Shown piece by piece: positions 1-13,600 of a stretch of DNA of 64,000 bases (position 1 is its first letter; each line of letters begins with the position of its first letter). Below the pieces are notes generated by a model. It was given only the letters and a program-made list of their open reading frames with translations, was not told the origin of the DNA and searched no databases. Position numbers and translations under genes: made by a program. The stretch is from Trichostrongylus colubriformis (Eukaryota; Nematoda; Chromadorea; Rhabditida; Trichostrongylidae): assembly GCA_963978905.1 (NCBI GenBank), contig OZ022261.1, forward strand, positions 36,254,102 to 36,318,101, given 5' to 3'.

Positions 1-189
1 GGACATATACTTGTGGCGTTTGGTCCTGCTGAAGACTGGTGACTGCAGCTGCACACAGCACCTTTTTAGTGATATTCCTCCACGGCTGAAGTTGTCCAGG
101 GTACTGACTACTATAAACCAGCTACTATTACGATCGAGCGCCCTAGCTTCCAGCAGTTCTTTTTAGCAGTTCCTGACGAGAGCGTACAA

Positions 190-480
190 GAATGTTTGAA
201 TAGGCGGGGGTTGAGAAGGTATAGTGACAGATGGCAGGCACTCCCACCCCCTCATGGTTCGGATCAAATCGTGCATAAACGCCCACCCAAGCAACCAAGC
301 CTTCCATCTCTCCCCGGTCGGCGATTTGGTACCATACTTGTCTGGGAGAATAAAAGCTTTCACTTGTACATCGGCTGGCCCCCACAAGTCATTGTGTAGG
401 CCAAATCGCATTCACCTGCCACCACGAATCGGAACGGAACTAAAATGCGCAGCGCACCCCACAGAAGGGATTGAGTAACG
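190..480 (-). repeat. Dispersed repeat, inverted partner at 26480-26745
   Basis: The reverse complement of this stretch matches 26480-26745 in order. Shared landmarks, read on plus in the right-hand copy, are a cccttctgtgggatgcgc start, a central acttgcggtggccag and a cttttatcctcccag followed by ggatggaaggc. Neither copy has a believable reading frame, so this is an ordinary interspersed repeat of unknown class. Confidence 0.6.
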
Positions 481-2749
481 TCAAGAATTTTATCCTCCTT
501 AATCTGAATAAGCGAGCACCTGTGGTGTGTGTGAGCAATCGTTTTTTCCATTGGTAATGGCCTTTCCTTTGCAAAGAATTGCAGTGGACTGTGTGATGAT
601 ATATATCGTTGCTCACAATTTTCACGGTCAAACGGAAGTTTGTAGGCATCTGCTCAAGTCATTATTTCAGGATCACTGCAACGGAACTACAGCAAATAAT
701 TCTCACCCAGCGCCTCTGTCTTGCACCTCTAGCGCGCCTATATTACACGCTTCTTAGCGACTTGACCTGGCTTTATATTCAGTGCTCAATACGACGATGA
801 TAATTTAATAAGTCAGTAAGTGCGTGAAAGGGAACATAGTTCGTTCGTGAGAAGATGAGAATCTATGAGCATGCTCATCCTTTGCAACAGAATCCCTACT
901 TCTTTGAAATTTCGGCATTTGAATTGAATTGAATTGAGATCCGTTTTTGAAAACTGAAGCGTGCATCTTGAACCCATGCTAGTGTTGTGCTCAAAAATTT
1001 TGGGGTTTACCTCGATGTTTTCACATTATCGTAGACGAGGTACTGCGTCGGAACCTTGGAATGCTGCCAGCTTTTGTAAGCACTTATCTCCTCGAAATGG
1101 AATCGAAACAACATTCGGCTATCACCCTCATGTGAAAGCTGGATGTTTCAATTTTTGAGAAATAGGCGCTAATCTTCACGCAAAGTCTATGGGGTGACAC
1201 AGAAACAAGTTCTTCGAACGAATTATCATACTGGTCACTCTCCAGGTTAATTCACTTATAAAATTAAGTATATGTAGATGCTGTGACCACACCGTTGTTG
1301 ACACTTCTACATTATTTTTATTTTGAGTTTAATAGCGTGGGAGACTTCTCTATTTATTCTCATTTGACATTCCCTGCCAGTAAAAAGATAGGTAAATATG
1401 AAAATGAAAAAGGTCAGCAATTTAACAAGATAGGTGAAAAGGAATCCCCGCGGACAATCGGCAAAGGTGCAAGGCATAGGTGCGAAGGAGGTGCTGGCAA
1501 GAATTGCAGCAGCAAATGCAGCGAAATCGCACTGCGACGACTACATCGGTGGACAGCGATCGAAGTGGACTTGCAGGAAGTCGGACCTACGCCGATTGAT
1601 CTCCTTGCATACTAATAAAGATTTTGTTGTGGTGAGCGCTCCTTGGAGGCCGCATTCGGTGGAAATCGAAGCACTCCTCACGTGCGAAACTCGAAACTCC
1701 ACCGGATACGGCCTCTAAGGACGCAAAGTTGATGTAGATGCAGTGATGTGAACAGTCGATTGTGAACGAGTGCACGGGTTTCTGTATGCTGCAGCAGGGT
1801 CAAGCATTAGTGGAGAAACCTGCTCAGAGGAGAAGAGGCGGGGAAAAGTTGCAGTTTCAGCTGAGATCGGGTGGTAGTCAAACGGAAGGGGGTGGGGCAA
1901 GAAGCTCATCGATTCACCTGAGGGGGTCGTATGGGTAATGAGAACTTCTACAATGAGTCTTTCAAATGAACTTGAGGGCTCTAGCAAGACTATATCAGGC
2001 GGAATTCAGGGTTTCTAAACCCGTACTTACCAGCTGCCATCATTTTCGGCCCGGGTCGCCCCTTTTTTGACATGACACACCCCTTTTGAGGATCAACGGT
2101 TGGAACGGGGTCCCATTTCTCCCGATCTTGACCGTTTCATTCCGTTTTCACTTCAGATTCATTCTTCTGCGCAGCTCAACTTTTATTTTTGATATCTTTT
2201 CGTATACCACCCAAACTGTCACCTCTAATTTTGCTGCGAAGAAGATAAGAAATGAAAGCGGAACTCTCTCTCGGCAGAGCAATGGCAAATTTAGTAGTCA
2301 GCTTGCGGTGTTGATAGGGGTGATAGGTATTAGCAAATGGGGATTATGGGTCCGGCTAAAGCACTTGCAATGTCCAAGGGAGGAGGGGCATCATAATCGA
2401 ATTAAGCGTCTGTCGGTAGAAGACCTGAGATTGTAATGATTTGGGCAAATGGGCAGTAGGGTTAGAGTAAGCGAAAAATGCCAAGTTGGGTAATTGTAGG
2501 AATATTCGAAAATTCTCGTACCCCTTTCAATGAGGATGGGGCTGAAAACCTTTTAACATGGTAGTCGTGTTGTGAAATTTTACAGAAGCAAAAAGGGAGG
2601 GGGGACATTTCAATGTGACCGATTGTTTCGCCACGATGCTTGATTCTGATGCGTGTAATGGGCATAAGTAAGCATGCAAGTGTAAGAGAAAGCCAGGACC
2701 CCGAGTGGTTTTTTGGATGGGTCTACAAAGGTTATGCCCGACGGAAGGG

Positions 2750-3130
2750 GAGGAGTAGCTTGTCTTAAAAATTTTGAGATTCTTGAGCCTTCTCGCCTAC
2801 GCGAAGACAAAATGGGAGGAAGATAAGACTTTTCTGGAGAGAAGGGCAAGGATACGTTTTGCAAATCCATCCTTTTTTCGGGAGGACCTTTGTTTCCTGA
2901 AAAAAAAGGGTGCGCTCTTAGCAAATTCTAAATTTTTCTGAGAAGGCCGTAATTTTTTGAGGAAAGGGGAAGGGTACGTCTAGCAACGTTAGTTTTTTTC
3001 TCTGAAAAAGACCTTATTTCCTAGAGAGAATGGAAGGACCCTATTTCTTAAAGGGAATAGGATACGTTCTCCGACTACTTTCGTGGATTAGAGGACGGAC
3101 CGTTTTCGTGGGTAAATGGGTGAAGGGGGA
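2750..3130. repeat. Purine-rich degenerate repeat
   Basis: The plus strand is a run of loosely similar purine-rich units. Phrases such as gggaaggaccct, ggatacgttt and ttttctgagaaggcc recur with variation. Strand composition is the mirror of 8660-9020, which is pyrimidine-rich. It looks like a decayed minisatellite rather than coding sequence. Confidence 0.4.
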
Positions 3131-3630
3131 GAGCGCTATGGAGTGTGGGACTCGGAGAGTGGAAGAGGATTTGAAAAGGTGAGAGATGTAAGGTCTGAGG
3201 GTGTTGTGGGTGAAAGAGGGGAGAAGCCGACAGAGTGTCAGGGGGTCCTGTGCGGGAATGTGTGACTGCGAGTGTACGTTAGTGATGGCATAACGAAATG
3301 CCCGTACATTCTTCACATCCGTGCTATTCATTTCACGGACGATGGGTGTGGGTGATATGCGCAATGTGCTTAACTTGGTCATGTTCCGTTTGTGATGTGT
3401 GTGTTGACCCTTTCCGCAACGACACCGCCGGATTCCCCATATGGATGGTGTTGTTCTCTAGTGTTGTGTTTTTTTCTTGTTTTTAGCAGCTTTTTGTCGA
3501 CAAATGTTTATTATAGCAATAAAAGTTACAACTACAAATAGTTTCACAAGTACAATTACAATAACAACGTGCCCACCCCAAGTTTTCCCGCCCCGCCCTC
3601 CCCCCACGCACGCGCGCTTCTTTGGTCCTC

Positions 3631-3850
3631 CACCGATGGGCTTGACTCGTCGAAGTCTCATCGAGACCCACAGATCGGTACGGCTTGGCGTGTCAAATAC
3701 TTCCTTTTGGCACTCTCCGCCTTTCAGTGTGACCGAGACGGCTCACTGGAGTGCGGTGCTCACGCCACTTGGACCTTCGATCGATGACCGTTCGGTAGGG
3801 GGCACCCAACAGGGTCCAGAGGCGGGGGCTAGCTCCGTGAAGAACGATCG
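3631..3850 (+). repeat. Dispersed repeat, inverted partner at 9105-9325
   Basis: About 215 bases match the reverse complement of 9105-9325 over nearly the whole length, including gagacccacagatcgg and tgtcaaatacttcc. One frame of both copies gives related peptides (RRSLIETHRSVRLGVSNTSF versus RRSFIETHRSVRLGVSNTSF), with both synonymous and replacement changes. No known family is recognised; it may be a fragment of a larger element. Confidence 0.6.
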
Positions 3851-5818
3851 TTAAACATCTTGCGTCTGTTATCCTGGGTCACCTTCGTGTCAGATTTTGT
3901 GAGATCATGTATGTACTGTAGTCCACGATATCGATCTGTCAATCTATAGAGAGAGCCGATGGATCAGAACTTCTGATCTCCGTGCTCATATAGTACAACC
4001 AGTATGGTCCCACGCAGAGCATAAACTGCCCAAAATAGCGATAGCTGGTAAATCACCTTTTGTCGCGGTTCTCTACAATTTTATACTGGGGCTGAAGTGA
4101 CGTATTGCTAGACTATCTGAACGACTATGAGCCCTGGTGCGAAAGGATAAAGTTGTGACACCGACGAAACTAATGAATTTGGAGCAACCAGATGATTGAA
4201 CGCGTCTCCCATTTTCTTGGTCTCAAGATTACAGTTTCAACCAGGGGTTTTCAAACTGAATTCAAATTTGAGAAGAAGTAAATTCACATTTACTCGTTTG
4301 AATTGCTCACAAAACACGAGGCAACTTCGTACAAAACAACCAACTTTCTAGCTCCTGGAATCCCATGAGGTGTCGTCACCTCTCTTGGAATCAGCCGGTC
4401 CGGTTCATCACTTTCCACTTGCTAAGCAGTGAACGTTATGTAGTTCGAACATTCAGAAAAGCGCTCTACAATCGCGCAAAACCATACATGATATAGAGCT
4501 GAATTTCATAGAAATCATGTTATTGATTGATTTGCGACGAATAACTCCGGACTTGGTCTCTGAATGTCCTCGCTAATTGGTAATGACCTTGCAACTACCC
4601 CATTCGAAACATCACAGGAACTTTCCTTCACGTATTATGGATTCCTTTCTCCAAAAAAAGCTTCCGATTCTTTTTACACAGTAATTGACTTAAGCTGTTT
4701 CGACCGTAATTCGCGCTTGAATTCGTTTTTCTTGGAATACGTGATGTTCAGTCAAACACAAGATCTGCCTAAAAACGTTGTATCGCGCTCAATTTGGCCT
4801 TCAATACCTTACAGGGCAAAGGAAGTAAGCAATCAGAAATATGTTGTTCATGACGGAAAATACGTGAAACGCAATTGTGGACTTGGCCAACCCAGCCATC
4901 GAACAAACTCCTTGCAGGGAAAAATCTGAGCAAGCCACGGGAATGCTAGGTAGCCACGCGTCATGATAATCGTTGTAACAACTGGCTTGGACATTCCCAG
5001 GATCAGGTAGATATCCCACCTCGACATACTACGCGCGACCAGGTGAGAAGGGCTGAGACGTTTCGGATGACTGCGCACAGTTCGCGATAACCGTGTTTTA
5101 CGCTCAAATGTCGCGTGAAAGAACGAGAGCAGTGAGTCGGCAAGTCCTCCACTAAATTGTTCGAAACTGGATTTCAAAAATTGATCGGGATGAGACAATT
5201 CCGCAGATGGTCTGAAAGCGCAGAGCCTTCCACAACTCGGGACATGGGAAAACAGATTATTGACATCCGCACAAGTTGACCTCCGTCTTAGAAACCACAA
5301 TGAGAAATTTCGAAGCTCACAAAGGAAAAGCCCAGCAATGTTTGGTGAATAGACTAAGGTGTTCGGACCCAGTTGCGTAACAAAAGAGCGCAAAAAAGGA
5401 CCAGCTAGGAAGGGAAGTAGCTCCTTTTGTGCAGAGTCACCAGGACAATAAGAGAGCGCTGTGGAAAATGGTCCAAGCTCCAAGCGGGCAGAGGAGTCGC
5501 TCACCCGTACGGAAAAGGGGCTTCTAGTACCGCCGCGTTTAAGCGCTTAGGTAGAAGGAAACGGGGTAAAATTGAACTCTCGGTTGTTTGCTCGGCCCGC
5601 GTACCTATGTCACCATCTCTACTAAGGCAAAATGTTAAAAGTTTTTGATGGCCTACCCTCTGCTTTAGTGAATTTTAGACGTCCAATCAATCTCTTTTGA
5701 AATGATAAACGATTAGAGCTTTTTCGCAAATAATAGGACGACGGAAGCAATAAATCCGGTAGGCCTTCTAATTTTATGGTTCTCCGTATGATGCAGTTCA
5801 CGCACTTTACATATTATA

Positions 5819-6571
5819 TTAGGTTGATTCATAATAAATCGGACAAATGGTAGTGATGATTTCTAGAGATCATAACTCAGTAACGAATTAACGAAAATGG
5901 ACGCGCGAGGTACCGTTGGAATGAGTATGAAAAGCTCTTCAAAGAACCGTGAAATAATCACTCTAAAGTAAATTCATTCCGCCACAATGCCGCACGATTT
6001 CAAGCGGTCCAGAGACCACATCCGCAACGTCATACTATTTATATCGCTATCTGGCCAGGAACCCGCGGATATCGGCAGACGTCTAATAGAAGTTCACAAG
6101 GAGCATGCCCCCGGCAGAAGTACACTGTAGTTGTAGCATTCGAAGTTTGCGTCAGGCGACTATTCCATCGAAGACGAAAACCGGCACGACAACGTGTCTA
6201 CTTCCACAGACCGCACTTCGCAAGATCGACCAAGGCCGAGCTGCTGTCGTACAGTTGGACCGTACTTCTATACCCACCGTACTCCCCAGACCTGGCCCCT
6301 TCAGATTTCCACCTTTTCTCCCACAGCCTACGCCCCCTGGACGGCCAAGACTTGAAAACTTGCGACGAGGTCGAGGCGGCACTCGGCAACTTCTTCGAGC
6401 TCCAGCTTCCGGCCTTCTGGATCAAGGGCATCCATGATCTGCCTATACCGTGGCAGAAGGTCATCGATAAAGATGGAGTATATTTCAAGTGAATCCCTGT
6501 TGTCGTAAAAAAAGTTGTAAGACAATGATTAAAATTGGTCAATTTGTCCGATTTATTATGAATCAACCTAA
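5819..6571 (+). mobile_element. Deleted mariner-family transposon
   Basis: Terminal inverted repeats are visible by eye: ttaggttgattcataat at the left end and its reverse complement at the right end, continuing as aaatcggacaaat. Both ends abut a TA dinucleotide, the mariner target duplication. The element is 753 bp against about 1.3 kb for a full mariner. It keeps an N-terminal and a C-terminal piece of transposase with the middle missing. Confidence 0.85.
5987..6492 (+). pseudogene. Mariner transposase remnant
   Basis: Translation from 5987 gives MPHDFKRSRDHIRNVILF and a helix-turn-helix-like stretch ending at a stop near 6130. From about 6196 to the stop at 6490-6492 another frame reads RPHFARSTKAELLS, then YPPYSPDLAPSDFHLFS and finally KVIDKDGVYFK. 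This is the C-terminal part of a mariner transposase with the last catalytic aspartate in SPDLAP. The central part that carries the first aspartate is deleted, and the HDN before RPH is followed by extra bases. It cannot encode active enzyme. Confidence 0.85.
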
Positions 6572-6574
6572 TAC

Positions 6575-8655
6575 TACCGGGCTTTGTAATGGCCATTGTG
6601 AAAACAGCGCTCGTCCCCGGAGTAGCCGAGCTACACACCTGAATGTCACGCTCGCTGCACTCGGAACACAGCCACGGATCGTTAGCTACGCGTATTTTTT
6701 ACGTGTTTATCAATTTTCGTGTAAATGAATTTATGGCCGGCAATCGAGCGTAAACTTGGTTTAATTCGAAAAAAGCATAATGCATAATTGGAGCCTAGAG
6801 AAATGGGCTTTCCTTGACGCGTGATGCACCTTTGACTTTGATGAGCGGACAGCGATGCTGGACGCGTGCAGCAAGAGCAGACAAGGGGGACCCACTGCTG
6901 AGGCACCGTAAACAATCGAAAGGAAAACCCGCCTCCGTGCCTCAACCTGCGCGTTGTTCTACTGCACCCGAAACCTCCCAAAGAAAACCGTCCCTCTCGA
7001 AATGTGTCTCTTAAATAAGACACGTGTGCAGCGGTAAGTTTGAAATTAAGAGCCAAAGCTCCCACAGCGGCAAAAGCTTCAATTTTGACAAATAACAATC
7101 TGGTAGTCTTTAGCCAGGCCCACAGAAAAGCGGAAAACCAACAGGTCCTCACTTTTGAAAATGAGCCAGCACGTAGTACCCTCATACTGCAAAGCCGATA
7201 CTGATTCACGGGCCGCTCGGAGTCCGGTAATTGACTTCAGAAAATCGAATTGATAACTGTTGTTGACTAAACCCCAATCAGCATTCTCCAAAACTCGTTC
7301 CCACAGCCTCGGATTGCTTCCGCCGTTCTACACTTCATATCTACGGCCTGCGCCTACCTTAACTTTTATCCGCCTACTGCTCTGTGTTGACTGAACATGT
7401 TCTTAAAGACAGTGATAGGAGTAATCAGGATTCTTGAAATGGGATCCAGATGTGAACTAGGGGTTCCAAAAAGACTAGATGATGCGAAATCCCATGTGGA
7501 AGCAGCTTTCCGAACAACGAAAGAAGCATCGTTTCCAGCAACTGCCACTCATTTTATCCTAGCCCACCCACACTCGGAACCGACGATGGTAAAGGAGTCC
7601 TTTTTCTTGGATTTTTGCCCGTTTCATTCCCTTTTTCTTCGGTTTCAAACTACGGAACTCGACTTCCATATTCAATGATCTTTCCATTCGGTATTGACTA
7701 CCCCTAGCACTGTCCTTTGTTATGTGTTCACTTGAAATTGGAGCCAATTCTAGCACGAATGACAGATTTGGTAGTTATTCGTCGCATGTCAAACTGGCAA
7801 CATGAATTCTCACGAAATCCAAGTTTATACCAAAAATGGTTTTCGAGCCATTGCAGAGCGCTTTCCTGACGACTCGAACTACATACCTTCACGCTTTTCC
7901 GTATGAAAAGTGATGAAGTGGACTGCCGCAAATTCTGAGATGGATGACGACACTTCACAAGACTCCAGGAACCAAAAGAGCTGGCCGTTTTGCATGGAGC
8001 TGTTCTGTGCTCTGCAAGTCGTGTTCCTGGCGGAAACTTCATTCTTGAAACCAAGAAATATCCTGAAGTTAACTGCCACAAAGGACGAAAAATTTGTAAA
8101 ATATGATAGCCCAAAAGGTTTAAGAAATATCCCAAATTTCATTCCCTCAAAAAGCCAAGAAAATACCCTCAAATTCGAAGGCCCGGAAAAAGTTCTATGA
8201 CCTAAAAACGCAAAAAAAAGCCCCCAAATTGGTGACCCAGAAAAGTCCAAGGAGATAGTCAAAACTCAGTAACCCAAAAAAGTCCCCAGTACGAGGCACG
8301 TTCAATCATCTGGTTATTCGAGGCTCATAGTTGCAGATAGCCTAGCAGATGATCGCTACAGCAGCAACACAAAATTGTATGGGAACCGTGACAGATGTGA
8401 CGTCTTCCCACCTATCGCTACTTTGGAGAGTCCATGCTCTACATGAGACCATGTTGATTGTACCGTATAGCGCGAAGACCGAAAAGTCCCGTCCGTCGAC
8501 TCTTTCTGTAGACGGAGAGATCGAAATAGCGTGTTACAGCACATGCAGGATTTCGCAAGCACGGTCAAGCACTGGAAATCCTTGAGAAATGGGTATCCCC
8601 CACCCAAACATCTCTTGGGATCCCATCCCTTTCCCTGACTGACGTTGTTCTTGAG
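6575..8655. other. No recognisable gene
   Basis: Nothing here resembles a known protein. Around 8000-8290 the sequence becomes a series of loosely repeated phrases (aaatatccc, ccaaaaaagtcccc) similar in style to the pyrimidine-rich repeat that follows. Confidence 0.4.
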
Positions 8656-8659
8656 ACTA

Positions 8660-9020
8660 TAGATTAAAGACCTTTTTTGGGAGGACCCACCAAACAACAA
8701 GCAAGCTCTAGAAATTTTTCCCAAATAAAATCTCTCCCCTCCCCACCCCGAAATACGGTCCGCTTCTTCCAAACAAAAGCACGGCCCTTTCTCCTACCCG
8801 AGATACACAAAGCCCTTTTCCCTCCCCAACCCAGAATACGATCCCCTTTTCCAACCGAAAACAGCTCCGTCTCACCACCCGAAAACAATCCCTTTTTCGC
8901 AACCGAATGTACAGCCCTTTTTCCCGAGCAGAATACCTTCTCTCCCAATCGAAACAAGGCCCCCCGCTCTAACCTGAAATACAACCTCTTTTCCCAGAGG
9001 AAAATAAGACCCCTTCGGTA
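8660..9020. repeat. Pyrimidine-rich degenerate tandem repeat
   Basis: Units of roughly 30-40 bases built on a pattern like ccctttttcccaaccgaaaaca recur about nine times with heavy drift. The opposite strand gives open frames full of FRxGKG-like repeats, which arise from the repetition and are not evidence of a gene. Confidence 0.55.
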
Positions 9021-9104
9021 CTATTTGACCCTTGCTTGACTCTGCTTTCGAAATCCGACACGAAGGTGGACTAGTCTAACAGGCACAAGAAGTCTAACTA
9101 CCAC

Positions 9105-9325
9105 TCTTCACGGAACTTGCCACCACCTCTGACCCTGCTGGGTACTCCTTCCCAAACGACCAACGATCGAGGGCACAAGTGACGTGAGCACTGCACCCCA
9201 CTGAGCCTTCTCGGCCACACTGATAGGCAAAGAGTGCCAAAAGGAAGTATTTGACACGCCAAGCCGTACCGATCTGTGGGTCTCGATGAAACTTCGACGA
9301 GTCGAGTCATCGGTGGAGGACACAG
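9105..9325 (-). repeat. Dispersed repeat, inverted partner of 3631-3850
   Basis: Read on the minus strand this matches 3631-3850. The two copies are 5.3 kb apart in opposite orientation, both in the gene-free left part of the window. Confidence 0.6.
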
Positions 9326-9329
9326 CGTG

Positions 9330-12300
9330 GGATTCGCTTGGAAGGAACAAATTCTGCAGAAGGTACGCGCCCTTCTGTTTTAAGCGGGCCAACTTAGGGT
9401 GGGCCTCACAAAACAATAAGCCTACAACACAATAACAACAATACAAAACAGAGGATGACTGGCAAGTGTGGGTGGGTCCCCCCCCCCTCCCCCTCTCCCG
9501 GGTCTCTAATTATCTCGTAACCCGTCACCACGCCCCTGCTTACAATTTAGAACTACGCAAGTATCATTAAACGCCTGACCCTGAACAAATTCCTACACGA
9601 GCATGGCTGATGCAATTTGGAGGGCAAACACAAGCATGGGGCTCCCTCTATGAATATGGAAAATAAGGTAGTCCCACCAACTTAGAGAACAGCGGCTCCT
9701 CGAAGGGATAGATGCCCAGAGCCCAGGACTATGTACATGGACCAACGTAAGCGTGAAAAAATAAAAAGGCAGGTCTATGTGAGTCCTCCCCTCACCTGTC
9801 GTCCAATTATACCCCTTTAGGGCTTTGTGTTGATAATGAAGAATGGACTAAGCCCACTTCAGAATAGATAAGTCTCCCGGTGGTCCTCGTTTTGAATTAT
9901 GTACCAAAAAATGCTATATGGGTGCCATGTGTGTGAAAAAGAGGAGGGAGTTTTAGCCCAGAGGAGAACTAATGAAAAGCAGTTCCACTAGAACCGAAAT
10001 ACCCAATGAAACTTGCCCTACTTTTAACCCGGAAACCAAAAAAAGCCCGAAAAAAGAACACTCCAAATATCCCTCAGGCACCCACACTTAAGCGCAGCCA
10101 CCTCCGAAAAATAAAAACAAACAACGGGCGTCCTATCGTTGTCCAGTCCTTTCCCAGCCGTTCTCAACGGCGGCATGTGGGAGAGCGCCAGCCTAAATCG
10201 TTTGCATCAGTTAAAGACAAGATAGAAGCTACGTAGCAGCTGTAGACTTACCCTCGATCCACGCTTGGATCGCCTTCGCAGGGCTGGCTGCCGCCTTTTA
10301 GCAGTGCTGTCGGCTTGGTGGCTGGAATGGAAGGGTGCTGATTATTGATTGTCAGACTGCATGTATGGGTTAACTCAAGCTGGTAAGACCCCCACCCTTT
10401 ACCTTAAGCCCCCTCACTCACCTGGCACAAAGGTAGTGCCACCACTTCTTGTCGAGCCTCCTTGTAGGCACATGTCGGCTGTTCTGCGTGAGCTCCTCGA
10501 GTGGTCCGATAATTCTTCCAGTCGTCTGCTCCACCGAGTAAAGCGAATGGGCAAGGGCGATGCGACCCCCCAGGGATCTGGGATCAAGGTTAAGCTTCGA
10601 GTTGAGGTGATTGTTTTATGCGCCCCTTCTAAACCCGAAATCCACTTCGAAATCACGACTTTTACTACCACTACTACCCAAGAACTAAAAGAAACCATGA
10701 CTATCGATCGACCGAGCTTTTTGGCAAGAGTGGCTCAAAAATCCAAAAGTAATTCTCCGGTAACTCTTAAAGATTTCCCAACTTGACCCTCATCAAGTAT
10801 GACCCCTTTCACATTTCCACCAAAATATGACCGCTTTCGAGAATTTTCAACCAGTGCTTAACTCTGTTTGTGACAGACCCCATACTCGCCCCTGGCATGT
10901 TGCGTCCATCCATTCTCTCCCTGCGGGAGAGGAGAACGGAAAGGGATACGCGGCGGGGAGGTTTTAGAAAATTACGCACCAGCGTACTTGATATATTAGT
11001 GTCACCCATTTTCACCTTCGTCAACTGTGTTACGATTCCAATCGCACCGACATAACTCTTTCCAAATGGGGCCCTCCAGAACTGACTTCACATTCGAAGA
11101 CATTCCCTCTCCGAACGGAAAAGGTTATCTTCTGCAGCCCCCCCCCCCCCCCCCCGCCTGGGTCGGGCTTTTTTCGAACCATGCTGTGCACTGCCGCTGC
11201 AATCTGAAACAAACATGTGTTATTCGACGGAGATAGTCAATACCAATTTCTAATCAGAACAACTCATATGCTGATTCAAATAATCCTGAGAAATACTGAA
11301 ACTCTGCACCAAATAATATGGATGGGAGTTCGTAATTGCAGAAGTCAGTAATGGTCAGTAATGGTCTAAACCAGATGATAAGCGGAACGTACCATAAACT
11401 GACCAGGTGTGCAATAAAATATGATTGAATTCGAGTGGTCAACACAAAAATTACTGTGGTAAAATACCTAGAGTACTTTAGCAATAGTTACCCATTCTGT
11501 TGAGATTATGTAGATGGTGAAAGAGGGGTCGTATTTGGGTTCACGAAAAGGGGGGGGGACGAAGTGAAGCGGCCATTTTCCTCGACACCTAGGTGTGCCC
11601 TGGACCAAGCTACGGTTCCCCCGCTTGTCTAGCGTCTCTACCGCTTGCCTTCCCTGAAAATCCGTTTTGGCGCTCACGTATTATGGAAGCCACCCTCAAA
11701 AACGCATTTCAAATTACAGTTGGAAATGATTCCATTACAAATCGTCAAGACATGTACTATCAACGTGTCTAATTGACCGTCATTAGGATGCTTTTGCTTG
11801 GAAATGTCTGCGATTGATGATCGCCGGTTTGTAAAACGTTTCCTTCCCCTAGGCTTAGGCTAAATTCCACATGCCAGTTCGAACGCATTTCTTCGTACCA
11901 CTGGCATCAGCTCATCTTTCAAGGAGCAACCAAGCAATCGATCATTATAGAAGAGTATGAAAGTGTGATGTCGGAGTGGAATATGTTCTAAAACCTCTTA
12001 ATGAGAGGTAATACGGAATGGATCGCGCGGGGCGTATCGCGCGCGCATCTTCCATTAACACCTATAGTATAGCATCACCTGTATGTGGAGTTTGTTAAGG
12101 AATAATCCCTTTCGTGCCTTGAAGACCCACAGCAAGTAACACCTCACCGAAAATTCACGTCCGCTAGATTAAAATTTATTCTTTGCGCGGGTCAGTATAA
12201 AAAACCACTCATACTCATTCCTGGCCATTTCATCAGCTTCGCGCTTGCTGATTCGCGTCAGCAGCTTTGCTTTTTGTTAGGCATTTTCTTTTGTTAATTT

Positions 12301-12930
12301 ATGGTCGAATAATCTCGTCATATGGCGACTAAATTTATTTAATGAATTATGTCACCTACATGGACGTGAAGGGTTTCATCACATTAGAAGTGGTTCACCC
12401 ACACACGATTCTGCTAAGCTTGAACAAACGATCACACCTTCCGGTTCCCTGGCCTAGGCCGCGTAGATACATTGCGGTGCCGGCGGCGGGGTGGCTGCGT
12501 TGCTCTGCGTCTGAACGCAACAACAACTTGCCGGCGCAAAGTGTGAACTAGGCTTTACAATTATGAGCGATCATCGAGTACTATGAATACTTCAAACCCT
12601 GTTTATAATAAAAGGAAGTCTTGATCGTTTCTAGGTGCAATTGCATAACAGTTAGCCTGCCTGCCCCGTGCAAGGTTGAAAACTTAGAGTGAGCTACAAC
12701 ACAACAGAGGATGGCTGGTAAGCGTGATGCCGACCACGTACTTCACTTTTTAAAATTTGTACACCTTACATAACCCCGAGGCCAAGAAAAGCTTTGCGCT
12801 GAGAGCTAGTGCTCAGATTTGCATTTCCTCATGAAATTTTTAAGAAGTGGTGGAGATGCAAAAAAGATATCAAAACAAATCGAGAAATCATGCCTACATG
12901 GACTTCCCTATCTTTCCCCATCCTTACCCA
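9330..12930. other. No recognisable gene
   Basis: A 145-codon plus frame at 10349-10786 and shorter frames have no recognisable similarity, no obvious splice partners and lie among repeats. A homopolymer C tract is present at about 11140-11157. I see no promoter, RNA gene or transposon end here. Confidence 0.4.
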
Positions 12931-12933
12931 TTT

Positions 12934-13144
12934 GGGGTCAAATAAAGCCGGGGGGATGCAAAATTTTCACCGACGTCAAAGCTTCTTTCCCTCCCTAGGC
13001 TTAGGCTAAAGCAAATGAGATCTATTCTTTGACAGATGCTTTTCCACGTGGGAGGAGAGGATATCAATTTTAGCCTCAGCCTAGGGAGGGAAAGGAGCTT
13101 CGACGTCGACGCAAAGTTGCGTCTCCCCGACTTTATTTACCCCC
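12934..13144. repeat. Fold-back repeat, about 77-bp arms
   Basis: The left arm, 12934-13010, ends in ctccctaggcttaggctaaa. The right arm, 13068-13144, begins tttagcctcagcctaggg and is the imperfect reverse complement of the whole left arm, through gacgtc and aataaagtcgggg. A 57-base spacer separates them. Part of the same motif (cccctaggcttaggcta) occurs alone near 11850, so it belongs to a dispersed family. Confidence 0.7.
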
Positions 13145-13250
13145 ATCTGTTCTCCCGTCCGTAATGGCTGTATTCATACTTAGCGAAACGAACACACGAC
13201 CATTGCGTGCTGCAAAGATCCGCAATGCGTGCCATGCGGTCAATATATTC

Positions 13251-13302
13251 GCATACTCAATCGCCATGGCGTGCTCGAACACGTCATGGCGATTGAGTAT
13301 GC
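13251..13302. repeat. Perfect 18-bp inverted repeat
   Basis: Bases 13251-13268 (gcatactcaatcgccatg) are exactly reverse-complemented at 13285-13302, leaving a 16-base loop. It lies just downstream of the last recognised exon of the minus-strand NOM1-like gene. Whether it is a mobile-element tip or a functional hairpin cannot be told. Confidence 0.75.
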
Positions 13303-13600
13303 CTGGATACAGAACGAAAGCTTGCGTTGCGCATGCGCTGCGGACACAACGGGCGTACTAATGTGAAGCTTAGTATGGACTTAGCCCAACAAGTCGCTAG
13401 GATAGCTGGATAATCAGGATGAGGTGCCTCAACAGATTACACCAAGTTGCAAGTAAACGTTATTTTCAAAGATCGATAGTAATCCTGATGAAAATCGCAG
13501 TTCTAGCCGACAGCCATAAAAACTGAGAGTTCTCATGTTATGGGACAAATTTACAATCACATGCTGTTACATATAATTCAACGCGAAAAAGAATCATTAC

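Larger units (their letters stand above)
1..3600. other. No recognisable gene
   Basis: No open frame here resembles a known family or is joined by convincing splice sites to a neighbour. A 285-base plus frame (1434-1718) carries an AATAAA at about 1614, but its protein is not recognised. The rest is dispersed repeat and purine-rich low-complexity DNA, listed separately. Confidence 0.5.

Noticed and set aside
4848..5504. 218-codon minus frame, the longest in the window
   Set aside because: No family resemblance, no splice or promoter context, and plus-strand frames over the same bases are equally unremarkable; a chance frame cannot be excluded.
8664..8984. Gly/Lys/Phe-rich repeat proteins on the minus strand
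   Set aside because: Produced by the pyrimidine-rich degenerate tandem repeat; frames shift between units.
10349..10786. 145-codon plus frame
   Set aside because: Composition rich in Thr and Pro, no similarity recognised, no splice partners, and located in repeat-rich DNA.
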